NCBI RefSeq assembly: GCF_011758765.1
Contig: NZ_JAANOU010000001.1
Coordinates: forward strand, 1,674,001 to 1,738,000
Source of the DNA: Amycolatopsis viridis
GTDB lineage: Bacteria; Actinomycetota; Actinomycetes; Mycobacteriales; Pseudonocardiaceae
Direction: 5' to 3'
DNA: 64,000 bases
Shown here: piece by piece, positions 62,627 to 64,000 of the stretch
How positions within the stretch are numbered: position 1 is the first letter of the stretch
How the letters are laid out: every line of letters begins with the position of its first letter
Position numbers and translations under genes: made by a program
Notes under the pieces: generated by a model
Database searches by the model: none
Seen by the model: only the letters and a program-made list of their open reading frames with translations
What the model was told of the DNA's origin: nothing

Positions 62627-64000
62627 TCAGGACTCGTTCGCCGTGATCCACGCGGCGATCTGGGTGCGCGAGCTGAAGCCCAGCTTGGCCAGGATGTGCT
62701 CGACGTGGCTTTCCGCGGTGCGCTGGGAGATGATCAGCCGGCCGGCGATCTGGCGGTTGCTCAGCCCCTTGGCGACCAGGCCCGCGATCTCCTTCTCCCG
62801 GTTGGTGAGGGGATGGCGGGACGACGTCGCCGGGGCGGTCCGGGTCCGCCGCTCGTCCAGGGCGAACGCCACCGCGTTCTCGAACGACATCGCCGCGCCG
62901 CGGGCGTACTCCTGCTCGAACGCCTCGTCGCCCAGGGCGTCCCGGGCCGGCGCCGCGGCGTGCGTTTCCGACACCTGCCGCAAGGCCCGTTCGATGCGTC
63001 CCGCGCCGGACAGCCGCCACGCGGTCGCGGCGGCACCGAGCAGGCGGGCGGTCCGGGTGAACCGCCGGTCCGAGGCCGCGCACCAGGCCAGTGATTCCAG
63101 GGCCAGCGCGGTCCCGGAATGGTCGGCCGCAGGCTCACGCAGCCGGATCGCCTCCCGGTGCAGGCGTTCCGCGCGCCGTACGTCGCCGCGCCGCCACACC
63201 GCCAGCCCCAGCACCCACACGGCCAGCGCGGTGTACCACGGCGGGTTGCCGTGACTGGCGCACAACGCGACCGCCTGCTCCCCGGCGGTTTCGGCGTCCG
63301 GTTCGCCCAGCACGAACCGCGCCAGGGCCAGGTAGGACAGGATCTGCAGTGGCAGCCCTTCCTTGCCGATCGCCGCACACTCCTCCTGTGCCTTCTCCAG
63401 CAGCTCACAGGCCCACCGCGGGTCGCCGAGGAAGTAGCGGCTGACCCCCTCGCACACCAGCAGTTCGACGTCGACCGCCGGATCGCGCAGCTGCACGGCG
63501 ATCGACCGGTACTCCTGCAGCCGGTCGTCGAAGCCCTTGCGCACCCCCAGCCAGGTGCAGGCGAGCAGCGACGCGTGCAGGGCGCGCGCCCGTTCCCGGC
63601 ACGGCCCGCTGTCGCGCGCCAGTACGCGGTCCAGCCAGCGGCCGCCTTCCACGAGGTGGCCGCCCGCGATCCAGAACGTGGACAGGTTGCCCGCCATCTC
63701 CAGTGCGGGCCGCGGATCGGGCTCCTCGAGCCACGACTCCAGGGCGCCGCGCAGGTTGGCGTGCTCGCTCTGCAGCCGCGCGATCCAGTCCTGCTGCCGC
63801 TCGGTGATCTTCTCCGTGGTGAAGCGGCGGGCGAGCTCGCGGTAGTAGTCGCGGTGCCGTCGCACCGGTTCGGCCGGGTCGCCGCGCTCGGCGAGCCGGG
63901 CCGCGCCGAACTCGGCGAGGGTTTCCAGCATGTGGTAGCGCGCGCTGTGGCCGTAGGTGTCCCGCTCGCGCACCAGAACCGATTTGTCGACCAGGCCGGC
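62627..64000 (-). CDS. LuxR-family regulator with AfsR-like ATPase (N-terminus outside window)
   Basis: The 457 C-terminal residues of a large regulator. The visible N-terminal part (DKSVLVRERDTYGHSARYHMLETLAEFGAARLAERG) is the winged-helix end of an NB-ARC/STAND ATPase; a TPR-like region follows, and the last 65 residues are a LuxR HTH (LTNREKEIAGLVAKGLSNRQ ... TAESHVEHILAKLG). The P-loop must lie beyond base 64000. No target is apparent; it converges with the SHS transporter. Confidence 0.88.
   Translation of the reverse strand, partial: AGLVDKSVLVRERDTYGHSARYHMLETLAEFGAARLAERGDPAEPVRRHRDYYRELARRFTTEKITERQQDWIARLQSEHANLRGALESWLEEPDPRPALEMAGNLSTFWIAGGHLVEGGRWLDRVLARDSGPCRERARALHASLLACTWLGVRKGFDDRLQEYRSIAVQLRDPAVDVELLVCEGVSRYFLGDPRWACELLEKAQEECAAIGKEGLPLQILSYLALARFVLGEPDAETAGEQAVALCASHGNPPWYTALAVWVLGLAVWRRGDVRRAERLHREAIRLREPAADHSGTALALESLAWCAASDRRFTRTARLLGAAATAWRLSGAGRIERALRQVSETHAAAPARDALGDEAFEQEYARGAAMSFENAVAFALDERRTRTAPATSSRHPLTNREKEIAGLVAKGLSNRQIAGRLIISQRTAESHVEHILAKLGFSSRTQIAAWITANES

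Noticed and set aside
1-64000. tRNA, rRNA, transposase, integrase or secondary-metabolite core enzymes
   Set aside because: None could be recognised on either strand by eye; regulators of the SARP/LAL type are present, but no PKS, NRPS or terpene synthase.

Overview
The window is chromosomal DNA from a high-GC, GC3-rich actinomycete. GTG/TTG starts, leaderless-type promoters, SARP and large LuxR regulators, F420-dependent LLM oxidoreductases, dodecin and a complete paaABCDE set suggest Pseudonocardiales, perhaps an Amycolatopsis relative. The genus is inferred from gene content alone. Both ends cut genes: a CoA-transferase alpha subunit on the left and a LuxR-type regulator on the right.

Layout. 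1-5 kb: the end of a two-subunit CoA-transferase operon, a STAS protein, an ECF sigma factor with a SnoaL-like tail divergent from an alpha/beta hydrolase, and an MHS-type transporter. 5-15.5 kb: BrkB-like membrane protein, a MarR/DHA2-efflux divergon, a DrrAB-like ABC exporter converging on an AfsR-like SARP preceded by mmcQ, an ArsR-SRPBCC pair, NUDIX and nitroreductase. 15.6-22.6 kb: dodecin, an orphan, a CBS-pair protein, peptide deformylase, a YCII-ECF42 pair, PhoD phosphatase and an NAD kinase. 22.6-35.7 kb: a large LuxR regulator, a stand-alone ATP-dependent DNA ligase, an EamA/MocR divergon with colliding start codons, a second SARP followed by a berberine-bridge-type flavoprotein, an LLM oxidoreductase, and a proline iminopeptidase/MarR divergon.

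36-41 kb is the most unusual part: visibly AT-richer DNA with three intact and three decayed copies of a small secreted four-cysteine protein, downstream of a degenerate RsbW-like protein and a methyltransferase. The methyltransferase has itself been partly duplicated and fused by deletion to one decayed copy. Duplicated terminator hairpins show that a whole unit was copied. No known family was recognised with certainty for the secreted protein.

41-53.5 kb: YbjN-like protein plus RtcB RNA ligase, an MFS exporter, and the phenylacetate catabolon. paaI-paaK-tetR and a paaG-type hydratase point left; paaZ-paaABCDE points right. ACCG-N6-CGGT-type operators precede paaI and, more weakly, lie in the paaG/paaZ gap. 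PaaK makes phenylacetyl-CoA, PaaABCDE epoxidises it, PaaG isomerises it, PaaZ opens and oxidises the ring, and PaaI rescues CoA. PaaF/PaaH/PaaJ functions are not in the window.

53.5-64 kb: a 21-bp-period minisatellite with left and right halves in opposite orientation, a UMF1-type transporter, S4-domain and DUF1992 proteins, tesB with a start codon inside a perfect palindrome, a second LLM oxidoreductase, YnfA, a PoxB-like pyruvate oxidase, a FadR-type GntR/MFS divergon and the truncated LuxR regulator. No rRNA, tRNA, transposase, phage gene or CRISPR array was recognised.
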